A stretch of 64,000 nucleotides of DNA from Aquimarina sp. Aq107 (GCF_943733665.1 NZ_OX030782.1:1762501-1826500); one strand, 5' to 3'. Positions 1-8,141 are shown, counted from the first letter of the stretch. A program made the numbers and translations. The notes: generated from the sequence alone by a model not told the origin.

Positions 1-1
1 T

Positions 2-757
2 GTATTAGGTTGTCCTTTTTATATTATGGAAAAGGTAGACGGAATTATTTTGAGTGCTCGTGAAGCCAAAAAAAGAAATATTCCAGCAAGTGATTTTAAA
101 ACTATTGCCGATTCCTGGCTAAATACTTTTGTAAAACTTCATAATATGGATTACCAAGAGGTTGGCTTAGAAGATCTAGGAAAACCAAAGGGATATGTAA
201 GTCGTCAAGTATTGAATTGGGGGAAACAATACCTTAACGCGGTGACAGATAATGTTCCCGCTGCTGGAAAGATAATGAAATGGATGGAAGAACATCAACC
301 CATAGATTATCGATACAGTTTAGTACATAATGATTTTAAATACGATAATGTCGTCTTTAAAGATGATAGCTGGAAAGAAGTAAATGCAGTATTAGATTGG
401 GAAATGGCAACATTAGGAGATCCATTAATGGACTTAGGAACTTCACTAGGATACTGGACAATGAACAGTGATCATGAATTTGTACAACAAGGAATTCCGT
501 CTCCAACAATTATGAAAGGAAATCCTAGTAGAAGTGAGATAGTGGAGTTGTATGCAAGAAAAAGTCAAAAAGAAATAAAAAACTTAGTGTTTTATTATGC
601 ATTTGGGCTTTTTAAGATTGCAGTTATTGCTCAACAAATTTATTATAGATACGATAAAGGTTTAACAACAGATCCGCGCTTTGCGCAATTGGATAAAGCA
701 TCTGCATTGCTATGTAATCTTGCTTGGCGAGCAATACAAACTAAGAAAATTGATTAA
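2..757 (+). CDS. APH-fold phosphotransferase of the ACAD10/ACAD11 (LvaA-like) type, 5' end missing
   Basis: The gene is cut by the left edge: the frame is open from base 2 with no start, and the ATG at 26 is internal because the codons before it (VLGCPFYI) continue the fold. What remains is the C-terminal part of an aminoglycoside-phosphotransferase-like kinase. The catalytic loop HNDFKYDN (H-x-D-x4-N) lies at 326–349 and the metal-binding DWE at 395–403, so the kinase residues look intact. Relatives are the N-terminal domain of animal ACAD10/11 and bacterial LvaA, known to phosphorylate 4-hydroxyacyl-CoA. The next gene starts 11 bases downstream and the following genes act on CoA thioesters or carbonyls, which supports an acyl-CoA substrate rather than an antibiotic. 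Substrate is inferred; fold is confident. Confidence 0.85.
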   Translation, partial: VLGCPFYIMEKVDGIILSAREAKKRNIPASDFKTIADSWLNTFVKLHNMDYQEVGLEDLGKPKGYVSRQVLNWGKQYLNAVTDNVPAAGKIMKWMEEHQPIDYRYSLVHNDFKYDNVVFKDDSWKEVNAVLDWEMATLGDPLMDLGTSLGYWTMNSDHEFVQQGIPSPTIMKGNPSRSEIVELYARKSQKEIKNLVFYYAFGLFKIAVIAQQIYYRYDKGLTTDPRFAQLDKASALLCNLAWRAIQTKKID

Positions 758-768
758 ATATTGAGATA

Positions 769-1404
769 ATGGATTATTTAGAACCTACATATTATTATGA
801 TTATGAGAAGGAGGGAATCCAGAATATAATAAAAGAATTTAAAAGTAGTAATCTAACACTGAAAGAAAAAGCAAAGGCATTGTATATTAAGATTAGGGAT
901 GGTTGGCGTTATGATCCATATCATATTAACCTGAAGAAGGAGGCTTATAAAGCAAGTAAGGTTGCCGCAAAGGACAGTGGTCATTGTTTGGATAAATCCA
1001 TTTTATTAATCGCGTGTTTAAGGGCATTAGGTATACCTGCCAGAATTCACTTAGCGAAAGTAAAAAACCATATTGGTGTAGAAAGACTTATAGAGAAGTT
1101 TGGAACAAATGAATTAACACCCCACGGAATGGTTAATGTTTATCTTGATGGGAAGTGGGTAAAGGCATCACCAGCATTTAACAAAGCATTGTGCATAAAA
1201 TGTAATGTAGCACCTTTAGAGTTTGATGGAGAAAATGATTCGATGTTTCAGGAGTTTGATAATAAAGGTGGAATTTTTATGGAGTATCTAGAAGATTACG
1301 GTCATTTCGAAGATGTCCCTTTTGATTTTATGTTGAATAATATTAAAGAGCATTACACAGATATATACGAGAAGTATGAAGGACTCACTGAAATAAGATT
1401 ATAA
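769..1404 (+). CDS. transglutaminase-like domain protein
   Basis: A 211-aa cytoplasmic protein without signal peptide or membrane segment. The core resembles the transglutaminase/papain-like fold: nucleophile-type GHCLDKS (Cys73) at the start of a helix, then HGMVNVYLDGKW with His119. In classical members the triad ends with Asp in a D-P-T motif; here the equivalent position reads ASPAFN (Ser134), so the third residue is not the usual one. It sits 11 bases after the kinase and 11 bases before the next gene, so it is co-transcribed. Many bacterial homologues of this type lie in lipid or acyl-CoA operons without a known substrate. Peptidase, amidase or non-catalytic roles are all possible. Confidence 0.7.
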   Translation: MDYLEPTYYYDYEKEGIQNIIKEFKSSNLTLKEKAKALYIKIRDGWRYDPYHINLKKEAYKASKVAAKDSGHCLDKSILLIACLRALGIPARIHLAKVKNHIGVERLIEKFGTNELTPHGMVNVYLDGKWVKASPAFNKALCIKCNVAPLEFDGENDSMFQEFDNKGGIFMEYLEDYGHFEDVPFDFMLNNIKEHYTDIYEKYEGLTEIRL

Positions 1405-1415
1405 AATTAAATTTT

Positions 1416-1799
1416 ATGAATACATACACTGGGATTACCCAAAAACAGTTTCAAGATTTTTTAGAATTACCTATTGATGGATCATTTCAGATGATTAATC
1501 TTTTGAAATTTAAGGATTATGTAGAAGAAACGGAGACAACAGGTAGAGAGGCGTATGCAGAATATTTGAATGCGATACTGCCTTTTTTTCAAAAAACTAG
1601 AGCGAGAATTGTTTATCAAGGTAAACCTTTATTTGGATTGATAGGACCAGAAAGTATGGTCGAATGGGATAAAATACTTATTGTAGAATATGAGAGTAAG
1701 GAAGAATTCATAAAAATGATTACAAAAAAAGAATATCCAGCTGATATGCGTAGCAGAGCTTTATTAGATTCACGTCTTATTCTTTCTTTAGGGAAATAA
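1416..1799 (+). CDS. DUF1330-like small protein (dimeric alpha/beta-barrel type)
   Basis: A 127-aa soluble protein with the pattern of the DUF1330 / dimeric alpha-beta barrel superfamily: an early MINLLKF strand, a Y-x-x-Y helix (EAYAEYLNAIL), a YQG strand followed by a Gly/Pro turn, and a WDKILIVEY strand leading into a helix with the typical E-x-F and R-x-x-x-L-x-D-x-R (MRSRALLDSRLIL). Proteins of this fold usually work as homodimers, as small isomerases, monooxygenase-like enzymes or ligand binders. It lies within the CoA-catabolism operon, 11 bases after the transglutaminase-like gene and 30 bases before an SDR. A role on a pathway intermediate is inferred only from position. Confidence 0.65.
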   Translation: MNTYTGITQKQFQDFLELPIDGSFQMINLLKFKDYVEETETTGREAYAEYLNAILPFFQKTRARIVYQGKPLFGLIGPESMVEWDKILIVEYESKEEFIKMITKKEYPADMRSRALLDSRLILSLGK

Positions 1800-1829
1800 A
1801 TCTAGATTAAACAAATTATATAGTATTAC

Positions 1830-2585
1830 ATGCAAGTAAAAGATAAAGTAGTTATAGTTACAGGAGCAGGTTCTGGGATAGGAGCTGCTACAGCAAAACA
1901 TTTTGCAAAACATAAAGCAACTGTTGTCGTTTCTGATATTAAAGAAGAAAAAGCAAATCAGGTTGCAGAAGAAATAAATAAAGAAGGAGGGAAAGCGATA
2001 GTTATTACTGCTAATGTTGCTGATTTTGAGCAAGTAGAGTTGTTGATTTCTAAAACAGTAGATCGGTTAGGACAGTTAGATGTAATGGTAAATAATGCCG
2101 GGATAGGTCCAAGAAATATGTCTAAAACTGCAGAATATACTTTAAAAGACTGGGATAGTGTTATTGCAGTAAATCAAACAGGAGTTTTTTATTGTATGAA
2201 ATTGGCTTTACAACAAATGATGAAGCAAGGTTATGGTAATATTGTAAATATCGCATCCTTAGCTGGCTTAAAAGCTTCATTAAATAATCTTTCATATAGT
2301 GCGAGTAAATTTGCCGTTGTTGGGATGACTAAATCAGCGGCATTAGAATATGCAACTAAGAATATTAGAATCAACGCAGTTTGTCCCGGTTACACAGAAT
2401 CAGCGCTCTTAAGTAAATTATTGTCAGTGCGACCTGATATGGACGATATGCTAAAAAGTGTAATTCCAATGAAAAGGTATGGGCAAGCAGAAGAAATAGC
2501 AGAAGCTGTGGTGTGGTTAGCTTCAGATAACACAAAATTTATCACAGGACAGACAATTACATTAGATGGAGGAACTTCTCTATAA
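1830..2585 (+). CDS. short-chain dehydrogenase/reductase (SDR)
   Basis: A 251-aa classical SDR. The NAD(P)-binding TGAGSGIG motif is at residues 11–18, NNAG at 88–91, catalytic Ser143, and YSASK with Tyr156 and Lys160. Asp36 at the end of the second beta strand (VVVSD) favours NAD over NADP. The C-terminus ends in the usual G-x-x-x-x-x-DGG. SDRs in acyl-CoA operons commonly oxidise hydroxyacyl-CoA or other secondary alcohols; if the upstream kinase handles 4-hydroxy acids, this could be the LvaD-type partner, but that is inference. It is in the middle of the operon with 38 bases to the next gene. Confidence 0.85.
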   Translation: MQVKDKVVIVTGAGSGIGAATAKHFAKHKATVVVSDIKEEKANQVAEEINKEGGKAIVITANVADFEQVELLISKTVDRLGQLDVMVNNAGIGPRNMSKTAEYTLKDWDSVIAVNQTGVFYCMKLALQQMMKQGYGNIVNIASLAGLKASLNNLSYSASKFAVVGMTKSAALEYATKNIRINAVCPGYTESALLSKLLSVRPDMDDMLKSVIPMKRYGQAEEIAEAVVWLASDNTKFITGQTITLDGGTSL

Positions 2586-2623
2586 AACAATTATTCAATT
2601 AGTAAATAAAGCCAAAACCCATA

Positions 2624-3388
2624 ATGCAGACCATTAAAGTAGAAAGAAAAGATAACTACGCAATTGTACAGTTGAACAGAGGAAAAGTAAATGCTATTAA
2701 TCATCAAATGACTAAGGAAATAAGACAAGTTTTTGATGATTTAGAAATTGATAGTTCTGTAAAAGGAGTGATAATAACCGGTACGCCTCATTTTTTTACA
2801 GCTGGTCTTGATGTTATAGAATTGTATGGTTATGATAAGCCGAAGATGAATGAGTTTTTTAATGATTTTGGAGGGATGTATATCCAATTAGCCAAGTTTA
2901 GTAAACCATTTATATGTGCTATTACAGGATATTCTCCAGCAGGCGGTTGTGTGATTGCTATTACTGCCGACCATCGTATTATGGCTACAGGAGAAAAATA
3001 TACTATTGGTCTAAACGAAGTAGCAGTGAATATTCAGATTTCTAATAACCTTATTAGAGGGTATTCCTATTGGTTAGGAGAAGGAAAGGCAAATGAATGT
3101 ATTCTTGGAGGAAAGTTATTGAGTGTTGATGAAGCTTTGGATTCTGGTTTAGTAAATGAAGTTTGCGATTTAGAAGAAGTTTTGCCAAAAGCAGAAGCTA
3201 AAATGAAGCAGTATTTACAAGCTGATGAAGAAATTTTTAAGAATACTAAGTATAAGTTACGAAGAGATTGGTTAGAAAGTATGGAAGAAGATCCTAAGGT
3301 CGATTTAGAACAAGCAATTTCTCTTTGGTGGAAACCAGAAATAAGAGCAAAAATGAAGACTTTCGTAGAAAGTTTACAGAAAAAATAA
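2624..3388 (+). CDS. enoyl-CoA hydratase/isomerase family protein, isomerase-like
   Basis: A 254-aa crotonase-fold enzyme. The oxyanion-hole segments are FTAGLDV (around residues 58–64) and SPAGGCVIAI (around 105–114). The acidic residue in IGLNEV is kept, but the second acidic region of true hydratases (the GGTQRL-type segment) is replaced by NIQISNNLI. A single active-site Glu in a GLNE context is typical of delta3,delta2-enoyl-CoA isomerases such as ECI1, so isomerase activity fits better than hydration. It is encoded with SDR, MDR and MaoC genes on the same strand, which together could isomerise, reduce and hydrate unsaturated acyl-CoA. The exact substrate is not visible. Confidence 0.82.
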   Translation: MQTIKVERKDNYAIVQLNRGKVNAINHQMTKEIRQVFDDLEIDSSVKGVIITGTPHFFTAGLDVIELYGYDKPKMNEFFNDFGGMYIQLAKFSKPFICAITGYSPAGGCVIAITADHRIMATGEKYTIGLNEVAVNIQISNNLIRGYSYWLGEGKANECILGGKLLSVDEALDSGLVNEVCDLEEVLPKAEAKMKQYLQADEEIFKNTKYKLRRDWLESMEEDPKVDLEQAISLWWKPEIRAKMKTFVESLQKK

Positions 3389-3415
3389 ATGGATTAAATA
3401 AAAAATATTTTAAAA

Positions 3416-4420
3416 ATGAATAAGCAAATCATCTTAAAAAACCGCCCAGAGGGATTACCAGATAAAACTACTTGGGAGTTAAAGGAAAATCCTATTCCAG
3501 AACCTAAAGAAGGAGAGGTATTGATTAAACATCATTATATATCGTTAGATCCTGCAATGAGAGGCTGGATGCGGGAAGGAAAATCATATATAGAACCAGT
3601 AGAATTAGATGATGTAATGAGAGCTGGATCTATAGGAGAAGTTATTAAATCCAATAATCATTCTAAATTTAAAGAAGGTGATTTTGTAACCGGTTGGGGA
3701 GGAGTACAGCAATATACTGTAACTAATGGTGATAATTGGTATACTGTAGACCCTAAACTAGCACCTTTGCCAATATATATTGGAACTCTAGGGATGCCTG
3801 GTATGACAGCATATTTCGGAATTTTAGAAGTTGGTAAAATAAAAGAAGGAGATACTGTTTTAGTTTCTGGGGCTGCAGGAGCGGTTGGCAGTATAGTTGG
3901 TCAGATAGCAAAGATAAAAGGATGTCGTGTTATTGGAATAGCAGGAGGAAAAGAAAAATGCAACTATATTAAAGACGTTTTAGGCTTTGATGCTGCTATA
4001 GATTATAAGTCTGGAGATATATATGAGGCTATCAAAAATGAATGTCCAAAAGGTATTGATGTATATTTTGATAATGTTGGAGGAGAAATTTTAGATGCGG
4101 CGTTATCTAGACTGCGTATGCAGGCAAGGATTGTTATTTGTGGGGCAATTTCTCAATATAATAATATGGAAGATATGAGAGGGCCTAAAAATTATCTTTC
4201 ATTATTAGTAAATCGGGCAACAATGCAGGGTATGGTTGTTATGGATTATGCAAAAGATTATGGGAAAGCAGCTAGAGAAATGGGTGGTTGGTTGGCACAA
4301 GGGAAATTGAAAAGTAAAGAAGATATTTATAATGGAATCGAAAACTTTCATGAAACATTTTTGCGTCTTTTCTCTGGAAATAAAATGGGTAAACTTGTAT
4401 TAAAGGTTATAGAGGATTAG
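3416..4420 (+). CDS. NADP-dependent MDR oxidoreductase (2-alkenal/prostaglandin reductase type)
   Basis: A 334-aa zinc-free medium-chain reductase. Features of the leukotriene B4 12-hydroxydehydrogenase / CurA / 2-alkenal reductase group are visible: an N-terminal SLDPAMRGWM segment, the nucleotide-binding GAAGAVGSIVGQIAK segment near residues 150–165, the NADP-type GGKEKC turn after the second strand, and the FDNVGGEILDAAL signature. No Cys or His ligands for catalytic zinc are present. These enzymes reduce the C=C bond of alpha,beta-unsaturated ketones and aldehydes with NADPH. The gene ends one base before the next MDR gene starts, so the two are tightly coupled. Confidence 0.87.
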   Translation: MNKQIILKNRPEGLPDKTTWELKENPIPEPKEGEVLIKHHYISLDPAMRGWMREGKSYIEPVELDDVMRAGSIGEVIKSNNHSKFKEGDFVTGWGGVQQYTVTNGDNWYTVDPKLAPLPIYIGTLGMPGMTAYFGILEVGKIKEGDTVLVSGAAGAVGSIVGQIAKIKGCRVIGIAGGKEKCNYIKDVLGFDAAIDYKSGDIYEAIKNECPKGIDVYFDNVGGEILDAALSRLRMQARIVICGAISQYNNMEDMRGPKNYLSLLVNRATMQGMVVMDYAKDYGKAAREMGGWLAQGKLKSKEDIYNGIENFHETFLRLFSGNKMGKLVLKVIED

Positions 4421-4421
4421 T

Positions 4422-5399
4422 ATGAAGGCTATAGTTTGTAAACAATACGGACCACCTTCTAATTTGGTATATGAGGATGTTGTATCTCCAAAACCAAAGG
4501 AAAATGAAGTCTTAATTCAAGTAAAAACCTGTGGAGTGAATTTCCCTGATACTCTGATAATTAAGGGCTTGTACCAGTTTAAACCCGATGTTCCTTTTAT
4601 TCCAGGAAGTGATGTAGCAGGGGTTATAAAAGAAGTAGGTATTAATGTTAAGCACCTTAATATTGGAGATGAGGTTTTTGGATTTGTAATGCAAGGCGGT
4701 TATGCAAAAGAAGTTGCAGTTCCTGCTAATGTATGCTTTAAAAAACCTCCTAAGATGGATTTTTCGGTAGCGGCTTCTTTTATGATAGCGTATGGCACAT
4801 CTTATCATGCATTAAAAGATCGTGCTCAATTAAAGCAGGGCGAAACTTTACTGGTTTTAGGGGCATCAGGAGGAGTTGGGCTTGCAGCAATTGAACTAGG
4901 AAAGCTATTGGGAGCTAAGGTTATTGCGGCTGCATCTTCTAAAGAAAAACTGGAATTATGCAAACAATATGGAGCAGATGAAGTTATAAACTATACCGAA
5001 GAGGATCTAAAAAGTAAAATTAAAGAGTTAACAAATGGAAAAGGAGCAGATGTTGTGTATGATCCTGTAGGAGGAGATTTTTCTGAACCAGCATTGAGAG
5101 GGACAGCTTGGGAAGGTAGATATTTAGTAATAGGTTTTGCTGCAGGACATATTCCTAAAGTACCATTGAACCTAGCATTACTAAAAGGATGTTCTATTGT
5201 TGGTGTGTTTTGGGGTAATTTTGCAATGAAAAACCCTAAAGAGAATATGGATAATACATTACAATTAATGAAATGGATGGAGGAAGGAAGAGTACAACCA
5301 CACATTCATAAAATATATCCGTTAGAAGAAACTCCAAATGCTTTAGAAGAAATGATGAATAGAAAGGTGAGAGGCAAAGTGGTGATTCAATGTTCTTAA
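4422..5399 (+). CDS. NADPH:quinone oxidoreductase-family MDR enzyme
   Basis: A 325-aa MDR protein of the quinone oxidoreductase (QOR / zeta-crystallin / acyl-CoA reductase) branch. It shows the N-terminal GVNFPDTLIIKGLYQ segment, PGSDVAG, and the Rossmann motif LGASGGVGLAAIELGK around residues 143–158, then A-A-S-S-KEKL and the DVVYDPVGGDFSE signature. Zinc ligands are absent. Family members reduce quinones or enoyl thioesters with NADPH; the second reaction fits this operon. The ATG at 4422 follows the upstream stop by one base, indicating translational coupling. The paired MDR reductases suggest that unsaturated intermediates of different chain position or oxidation state are handled. Confidence 0.87.
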   Translation: MKAIVCKQYGPPSNLVYEDVVSPKPKENEVLIQVKTCGVNFPDTLIIKGLYQFKPDVPFIPGSDVAGVIKEVGINVKHLNIGDEVFGFVMQGGYAKEVAVPANVCFKKPPKMDFSVAASFMIAYGTSYHALKDRAQLKQGETLLVLGASGGVGLAAIELGKLLGAKVIAAASSKEKLELCKQYGADEVINYTEEDLKSKIKELTNGKGADVVYDPVGGDFSEPALRGTAWEGRYLVIGFAAGHIPKVPLNLALLKGCSIVGVFWGNFAMKNPKENMDNTLQLMKWMEEGRVQPHIHKIYPLEETPNALEEMMNRKVRGKVVIQCS

Positions 5400-5424
5400 T
5401 ATTATTTAATAAACAAGCTTACAT

Positions 5425-6162
5425 ATGAGATTAAAAAATAGAATTGCAGTCGTTACAGGAGGAGCAAGAGGAATAGGAAAAGCTATTTCTACTTTATTTG
5501 CTAAAGAAGGCGCAACTGTAATTATTTGGGATTTATTACCAGAAGGTGAACAAGTAGCTAAATCTATATTAGACAATGGTCAAGTTGCCGAATTCACGAG
5601 TATTTCCGTTACTGATAAAAGTGCTATTGAAGCTGAAGCCGAAAGAATTCATGAAAAATATGGAAAAATAGATATCTTGATTAATAATGCAGGAATAACT
5701 AAAGACCGTACACTTCATAAAATGAGCGAGAATGAATGGGACGCTGTAATCGAAGTAAATTTAAAAGGTGTTTTTTTATGTACACAGGTTGTTTCTCAAT
5801 ACATGAAAGAATCTGGGTATGGAAGAATCGTATCTGCGGCTTCTAATGTAGGTTTACGAGGTAATTTTGGGCAAACCAATTATGCAGCTACTAAAGCTGG
5901 TGTTATTGCGATGTCTAAAACTTGGACAATAGAGCTAGGTAAGTACGGAATCACAGCCAATGCTTTAGCTCCGGGATTTACACTAACAGAAATGACAGAT
6001 CAGATTCCTAAGGAGCATATAGAAGGAATTAAATCACAAATTCCTTTAAAGAAAGCTGCTACGCCTATGGATATTGCTTATGGGTATTTGTATTTGGCAT
6101 CAGATGAAGCTTCTTACGTGTCAGGTATTTGCTTGACTATAGATGGAGGAATCTCAAGATAG
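5425..6162 (+). CDS. FabG-like short-chain dehydrogenase/reductase
   Basis: A 245-aa classical SDR close to 3-oxoacyl-ACP/CoA reductases. TGGARGIG occupies residues 11–18, NNAG 87–90, catalytic Ser140, and YAATK with Tyr153 and Lys157. The INNAGITKDRTLHKM stretch and the GVFLCTQ and GNFGQTNYAA segments are FabG hallmarks. The essential chain-elongation FabG of the organism is more likely the separate gene at 31879, so this copy probably acts on 3-hydroxyacyl-CoA or acetoacetyl-CoA as a PhaB-type or degradative enzyme. It is followed after 26 bases by a MaoC hydratase, a common pairing for 3-hydroxyacyl-CoA interconversion. Confidence 0.85.
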   Translation: MRLKNRIAVVTGGARGIGKAISTLFAKEGATVIIWDLLPEGEQVAKSILDNGQVAEFTSISVTDKSAIEAEAERIHEKYGKIDILINNAGITKDRTLHKMSENEWDAVIEVNLKGVFLCTQVVSQYMKESGYGRIVSAASNVGLRGNFGQTNYAATKAGVIAMSKTWTIELGKYGITANALAPGFTLTEMTDQIPKEHIEGIKSQIPLKKAATPMDIAYGYLYLASDEASYVSGICLTIDGGISR

Positions 6163-6188
6163 TTTAGAAATCTACAATAAGTAAAAAT

Positions 6189-6656
6189 ATGGATCAGTTG
6201 ATTTGTAAAAACTTTGATGAGTTTAAAACGTACCACGGAAAACAATTACCATTGGGTAAATGGATTACCGTAACCCAAGAAATGATTAATGCTTTTGCTG
6301 ATGCTACAAAAGATTACCAATGGGTACATGTTGATTTAGATCGAATTAAAAAGGAATCTCCATTTAAGAGACCTATTGCTCATGGTTTTTTATCAGTTTC
6401 GCTACTATCTAAAATGTTGATGGATCTTATTGATATAGAAAGTTTAGCAATGGGGGTTAATTATGGGCTTAATAAAGTGCGATTTCCAAATCCTGTAATG
6501 GTAGATAGCAGGTTAAGATTGCACAGTAGTATTAAAGATATAGAGGATTATACTGAAAAAGGTCTAAAAATAACCTGGGATTGTTCAGTAGAAATAGAAG
6601 GTGTCGATAAACCTGCTTGTGTCGCTGAATTAGTATCTCTGATGTTTGAAAAGTAA
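6189..6656 (+). CDS. MaoC-family dehydratase (R-specific enoyl-CoA hydratase type)
   Basis: A 155-aa single hot-dog-fold protein. The hydratase-2 motif is present: D-A-T-x-D-x-Q-W-V-H-V-D (ADATKDYQWVHVD) followed by FKRPIAHGFLSVSLLSKM, giving the catalytic Asp/His pair of R-hydratases. The length matches single-domain MaoC proteins that work as dimers. As last gene of the operon it is separated by 26 bases from the FabG-like SDR; together they could interconvert enoyl-CoA, 3-hydroxyacyl-CoA and 3-oxoacyl-CoA. No clear intrinsic terminator follows except the folded repeat at 6666–6768, which lies between this gene and a convergent one. Confidence 0.87.
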   Translation: MDQLICKNFDEFKTYHGKQLPLGKWITVTQEMINAFADATKDYQWVHVDLDRIKKESPFKRPIAHGFLSVSLLSKMLMDLIDIESLAMGVNYGLNKVRFPNPVMVDSRLRLHSSIKDIEDYTEKGLKITWDCSVEIEGVDKPACVAELVSLMFEK

Positions 6657-6665
6657 AATAACCTC

Positions 6666-6768
6666 TTGTGCATTTAGATTTTGTATTGAAAAGCTATTCT
6701 TGATACAATTTTTCTTCATTTCATTATAAAAAATCACTCGAACTGACGCTTTTCTTCTAAATGCACAA
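6666..6768. repeat. nested inverted-repeat element between convergent genes
   Basis: Perfect 13-bp arms TTGTGCATTTAGA (6666–6678) and its complement (6756–6768) enclose 77 bases. Inside are further pairs: GAAAAGC near 6688–6694 with GCTTTTC near 6748–6754, and TTGTAT with ATACAA. The inner text (TTGATACAATTTTTC and AAATCACTCGAACTGACG) resembles a dispersed palindromic unit I recall from flavobacterial intergenic regions. It may be a mobile repeat inserted into a terminator or a structured 3' end shared by the two convergent genes. Confidence 0.6.
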
Positions 6769-6813
6769 CGGGTTAAAATATATTTTAAAACAGTTTTGTT
6801 TTCCTTCTAAAGG

Positions 6814-7806
6814 CTAACTTTTAATAAATTTAAGCGTTTGGTTATTATCAAACTTAATCAAGTATACTCCCTTTGAGTAGTTCTGAATATTGATTCTTTC
6901 ATTTTTATTAATAATACCTTCTTGTATTTTATTACCGAGTAGATTATAGATTTCATACTTCTTGTCTGTCTTTATGCCAGAAAGCGATATGGCATCTTTA
7001 GAAGGATTAGGGAACAATTCTAGTTTCGCAACAGACTGAAAATCTTCTGTGCTAAGCGTAGACCTTGTAAACTTATAAATAGTTCCGTTTGGAATTACAC
7101 CATCTAAAAAAGTATTGTCATCTACTGTTGAAAAAACAACTGTTGGATTAGAAGGATTACCAGATAAAAAAGTGGCATTCTCTTCAATAACGTCTGTTAC
7201 AAAATTATAAGCAGGAACTAAAGCAATTGAGGAGCCGGTTTCTCCATCAAATGACTCGTCTGGATTAGATATAGAATTAGGACCAAAATGAATTTCTATA
7301 TCATTAGATCCTTCAAATAACCACAGCTGAAAATTTGTAAAATCTGTTGAAATACCATCTGCTAATATATCCGAAAGAAAACCTACATTGTTCCATTCTA
7401 TTTTTAATATTCTATTTCCAGCAGTACCTTCGACCAAATATGAGATATTTGATAAAGAACCAGTAGTAGCATTCTGGTTGTTATCGTCATAAGCCCTATC
7501 TGCTATATCTGCTCCATACGCAACCAAAGCAGGTAAAGTTCCTGTTTCATTTGGATTAGATGTTAATCCAGCTCCAAAGCCCCAGTCATCTATATAAATT
7601 TGATTTATTGTAATGTCAAAATATTCAAAATCAAATCCCATAGGAATGCCAAATTCAGGGTCATCCCAAGGTGCTGTTCCATTTAAGGAAGTGCTATTAG
7701 TTAAATTAATATACGGACCAGTGGATGTGCTTAATTCATAGGATTGAGAGTTTGCAAAGAACGATATCCCGCAAAGAATTAGTGTAAGTAGTTTTTGTAT
7801 GTTCAT
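6814..7806 (-). CDS. secreted protein with type IX secretion type-A sorting domain
   Basis: A 330-aa exported protein. The N-terminus has a Sec signal peptide (MNIQKLLTLILCGISFFANS, then Q). Residues about 20–250 form a beta-rich, Asn/Gly/Asp-rich module of unknown function, with acidic stretches compatible with calcium binding or adhesion. The last 80 residues are a T9SS type-A C-terminal domain: ELFPNPSKD, then YEIYNLLGNKIQEG and KGVYLIKF, ending in FIKS. This domain directs passage over the outer membrane and is removed at the cell surface. The gene is monocistronic and has a Bacteroidetes -7 box just upstream at 7832–7839. Confidence 0.85.
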   Translation of the reverse strand: MNIQKLLTLILCGISFFANSQSYELSTSTGPYINLTNSTSLNGTAPWDDPEFGIPMGFDFEYFDITINQIYIDDWGFGAGLTSNPNETGTLPALVAYGADIADRAYDDNNQNATTGSLSNISYLVEGTAGNRILKIEWNNVGFLSDILADGISTDFTNFQLWLFEGSNDIEIHFGPNSISNPDESFDGETGSSIALVPAYNFVTDVIEENATFLSGNPSNPTVVFSTVDDNTFLDGVIPNGTIYKFTRSTLSTEDFQSVAKLELFPNPSKDAISLSGIKTDKKYEIYNLLGNKIQEGIINKNERINIQNYSKGVYLIKFDNNQTLKFIKS

Positions 7807-7831
7807 AATCGAATAATTAATGATTTGTATT

Positions 7832-7839
7832 CAAAAATA
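7832..7839 (-). promoter_or_regulatory. Bacteroidetes-type -7 box for the T9SS cargo gene
   Basis: On the minus strand the octamer TATTTTTG matches TAnnTTTG exactly, 26 bases before the ATG at 7806. A convincing TTG -33 element is not seen at the usual distance, so the promoter may be weak or activated. Confidence 0.45.
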
Positions 7840-8118
7840 AGATCACGATTTCACTAAATCATTCAGTTGTGCTTGAACAGCAGGATATTGTGGGTAAATA
7901 TCAACTATTTAGGGAATTTGGTACATTGATATAATTCTGGTAGGAACAAAAAATATTAATGCTAATAGGAGCATCCAAATACAATCGCTCAAAGAAATTA
8001 CTGTTTAGAAGAAGTTTTTAAAATAATATGAAAATGTGTAATAAATAATCTTTGTGATTAATCACTAATCCTTGCATATTGATTAGGTTGATTTTACTTA
8101 TTTAGTATATGGAAAAGT

Positions 8119-8141
8119 AATGATCTGATTTTCAGAGTCAT
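8119..8141 (-). terminator. possible weak terminator after the 883-aa gene
   Basis: Immediately downstream of the minus-strand stop at 8144, ATGACTCTGA and TCAGATCAT form a stem with one bulged base and a short A-rich loop, followed on the minus strand by a short T-rich run. The fold is weak, hence the low confidence. Confidence 0.35.

Noticed and set aside
1788..2033. Minus-strand frame of 81 codons over the SDR gene
   Set aside because: Composition (Cys, Phe and Asn runs) is that of an antisense shadow of a well-supported SDR.
4512..5305. Two minus-strand frames of about 100 codons inside the quinone oxidoreductase gene
   Set aside because: Antisense shadows of a gene with clear motifs; no start context or domain of their own.
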